Part shown: piece after piece, positions 29,466 to 29,706 of the stretch
Numbering within the stretch: the first letter of the stretch is position 1
Layout of the letters: each line of letters opens with the position of its first letter
Position numbers and translations under genes: made by a program
The notes under the pieces: model-generated
Told to the model about the DNA's origin: nothing
Database searches by the model: none
Seen by the model: the letters and a program-made list of their open reading frames with translations, nothing else
NCBI GenBank assembly: GCA_964058805.1
Contig: CAXKVV010001125.1
Coordinates: forward strand, 1 to 29,706
Source: Schoenoplectus triqueter
Taxonomy: Eukaryota; Streptophyta; Magnoliopsida; Poales; Cyperaceae
DNA: 29,706 bases
Reading direction: 5' to 3'

Positions 29466-29706
29466 ATATAGAGAGAGAGTATGTTATGCTGTTTTGTAAA
29501 GTACAGAGGTGTCGTGTACTTTGCGTTTTATTTTTAATTTCAAGTCAGAAATAATTGATCCGAACCGTTTAATTTAATCTTCATGTTAAAATCTATTAAT
29601 AAACCAAATTTTACATTTTTTAGATTTTTTTTGCTAATTTTTCTGATGAGGAGAAAATGATTTGATCTAAGAATTCTAGTTTATCCAAAAATGACGATTT
29701 CTCCCA
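29466..29706. mobile_element. Foldback element I, cut by window edge
   Basis: After TATATATATAGAGAGAGAG, the left arm GTTATGCTGTTTTG..AAAGTAC..GTACTTTGCG leads into GATCCGAACCGTT (29557), AATCTTCATGTTAAAAT and AAATTTTACATTTTTTAGA. The same arm is present in elements A (9959) and B (10403). The right half lies outside the window. Confidence 0.65.

Overview
The window looks like nuclear DNA of a flowering plant, probably a eudicot. It is very AT-rich, has spliced genes with GT-AG introns, encodes plant-specific families (Kunitz/STI-type proteinase inhibitors, GEM-like GRAM-domain proteins), and most of it is decayed transposable elements and microsatellites. Nothing bacterial, viral or organellar is convincingly present. 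All recognised host genes lie on the minus strand.

Layout. 1-3.5 kb: a tandem pair of intronless Kunitz inhibitor genes, the first cut by the window edge, the second complete (2794-3411) with TATA box and poly(A) signal. A ~390-bp MITE lies between them. 3.6-8.9 kb: repeats, namely a GC-richer island of unknown origin, an ACGTG-rich palindromic stretch, a G-poor pyrimidine-rich stretch, a CACTA-type terminus at 5657 with internal TATA and a perfect 51-bp tandem duplication, GACCCG-rich islands, and two long foldback MITEs. 9.4-14.05 kb: an LTR-like relic, then seven 0.3-0.4 kb foldback elements, most seated in TA/GA microsatellites. Further copies lie at 28.6-29.0 kb and at the right window edge. 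14.1-16.6 kb: unclassified GC-richer islands, one with a 3 x 32-bp tandem repeat. 16.8-18.36 kb: a 1.5-kb AT-only satellite-like array with a ~355-384-bp higher-order period. 18.6-22.2 kb: nested transposon debris containing a Mutator-like (MULE) transposase pseudogene, an inverted-repeat pair and an LTR end. 23.7-27.3 kb: two tandem GEM-like GRAM-domain genes. The 27.2-kb copy is intact (two exons, 215 aa); the 24.5-kb copy is a pseudogene with at least one frameshift and a premature stop. The rest is intergenic.

How parts relate. The two inhibitor genes and the two GRAM genes are independent tandem duplications, and no joint pathway is implied. The Kunitz proteins are predicted secretory proteins of the defence/storage type. 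The GRAM proteins are predicted intracellular, membrane-associated regulators. The most unusual feature is the foldback-element cluster. Its members keep a common architecture (microsatellite seat, terminal short palindrome, complementary internal arms), while the palindrome sequence differs between subfamilies.
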